Assembly (NCBI GenBank): GCA_964586055.1
Contig: CAZPFX010000031.1
Span: 1-5,269, forward strand
Direction of reading: 5' to 3'
Source: UM-FILTER-42-14 sp964586055
Lineage (GTDB): Bacteria; Patescibacteriota; Microgenomatia; UBA1400; PJMF01
Length of the DNA: 5,269 nucleotides
Positions 5,269 through 5,269 of this stretch are shown here, piece by piece. Numbering within the stretch: position 1 is the first letter of the stretch; each line of letters begins with the position of its first letter. The notes beneath the pieces are model-generated. The model worked only from the letters and a program-made list of their open reading frames with translations, was not told the DNA's origin and did not search any database. The translations under genes were made by a program, and so were the position numbers.

Positions 5269-5269
5269 G

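Noticed and set aside
1..5269. Alternative genetic code (TGA as glycine)
   Set aside because: No CDS uses TGA as a stop, which is suggestive, but about 1,480 codons contain no in-frame TGA and glycine-rich GroEL uses only GGN codons. Avoidance of TGA stops in seven genes is not significant.
1..5269. CRISPR array or defence island
   Set aside because: No spaced direct repeats, Cas-like proteins or other defence genes. The only tandem repeat is the 2 x 27 bp operator before groES.

Overview
The window looks like a chromosomal segment of a small-genome bacterium with fairly low GC. The best guess is a member of the Candidate Phyla Radiation (Patescibacteria). This is an inference from the style of GroEL, a short YidC without a large periplasmic domain, compact gene packing, and tRNA genes that do not encode CCA. 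All seven protein reading frames end in TAA or TAG and none contains an in-frame TGA, so the standard bacterial code fits.

Left edge (1-590): bases 1-54 look like the terminal inverted repeat of an IS256/Mutator-type insertion sequence. It cuts an XRE-family HTH gene (minus strand) just after the recognition helix. About 315 bases follow without a convincing gene, then an intrinsic terminator.

Centre left (590-1462): two divergent CAU-anticodon tRNA genes share a 74-bp spacer holding back-to-back promoters. The minus-strand tRNA has the C1:A72 mismatch of an initiator, but it has a very short D-loop and an altered anticodon stem. The plus-strand tRNA is probably elongator Met. It is followed after 18 nt by a PgeF/YfiH-like multicopper polyphenol oxidase (laccase-domain) gene, apparently on the same transcript, which ends in a bidirectional terminator shared with groEL.

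Centre right (1483-3521): a groES-groEL chaperonin operon on the minus strand. Its promoter is overlapped by two head-to-tail 27-bp elements with the 9-N9-9 layout of the CIRCE operator, which suggests HrcA-type heat-shock repression. HrcA itself is not in the window.

Right (3536-5268): a tightly packed minus-strand set. A 104-residue acidic protein of unknown function is followed after 3 nt by the YidC/Oxa1 membrane insertase, and after another 20 nt by a short SPFH/prohibitin-domain protein. Together with GroES/GroEL this is a protein-biogenesis and membrane-quality neighbourhood. No obviously new multi-gene system is visible. The most noteworthy signals are the doubled CIRCE-like operator, the deviant initiator tRNA and the IS-truncated regulator.
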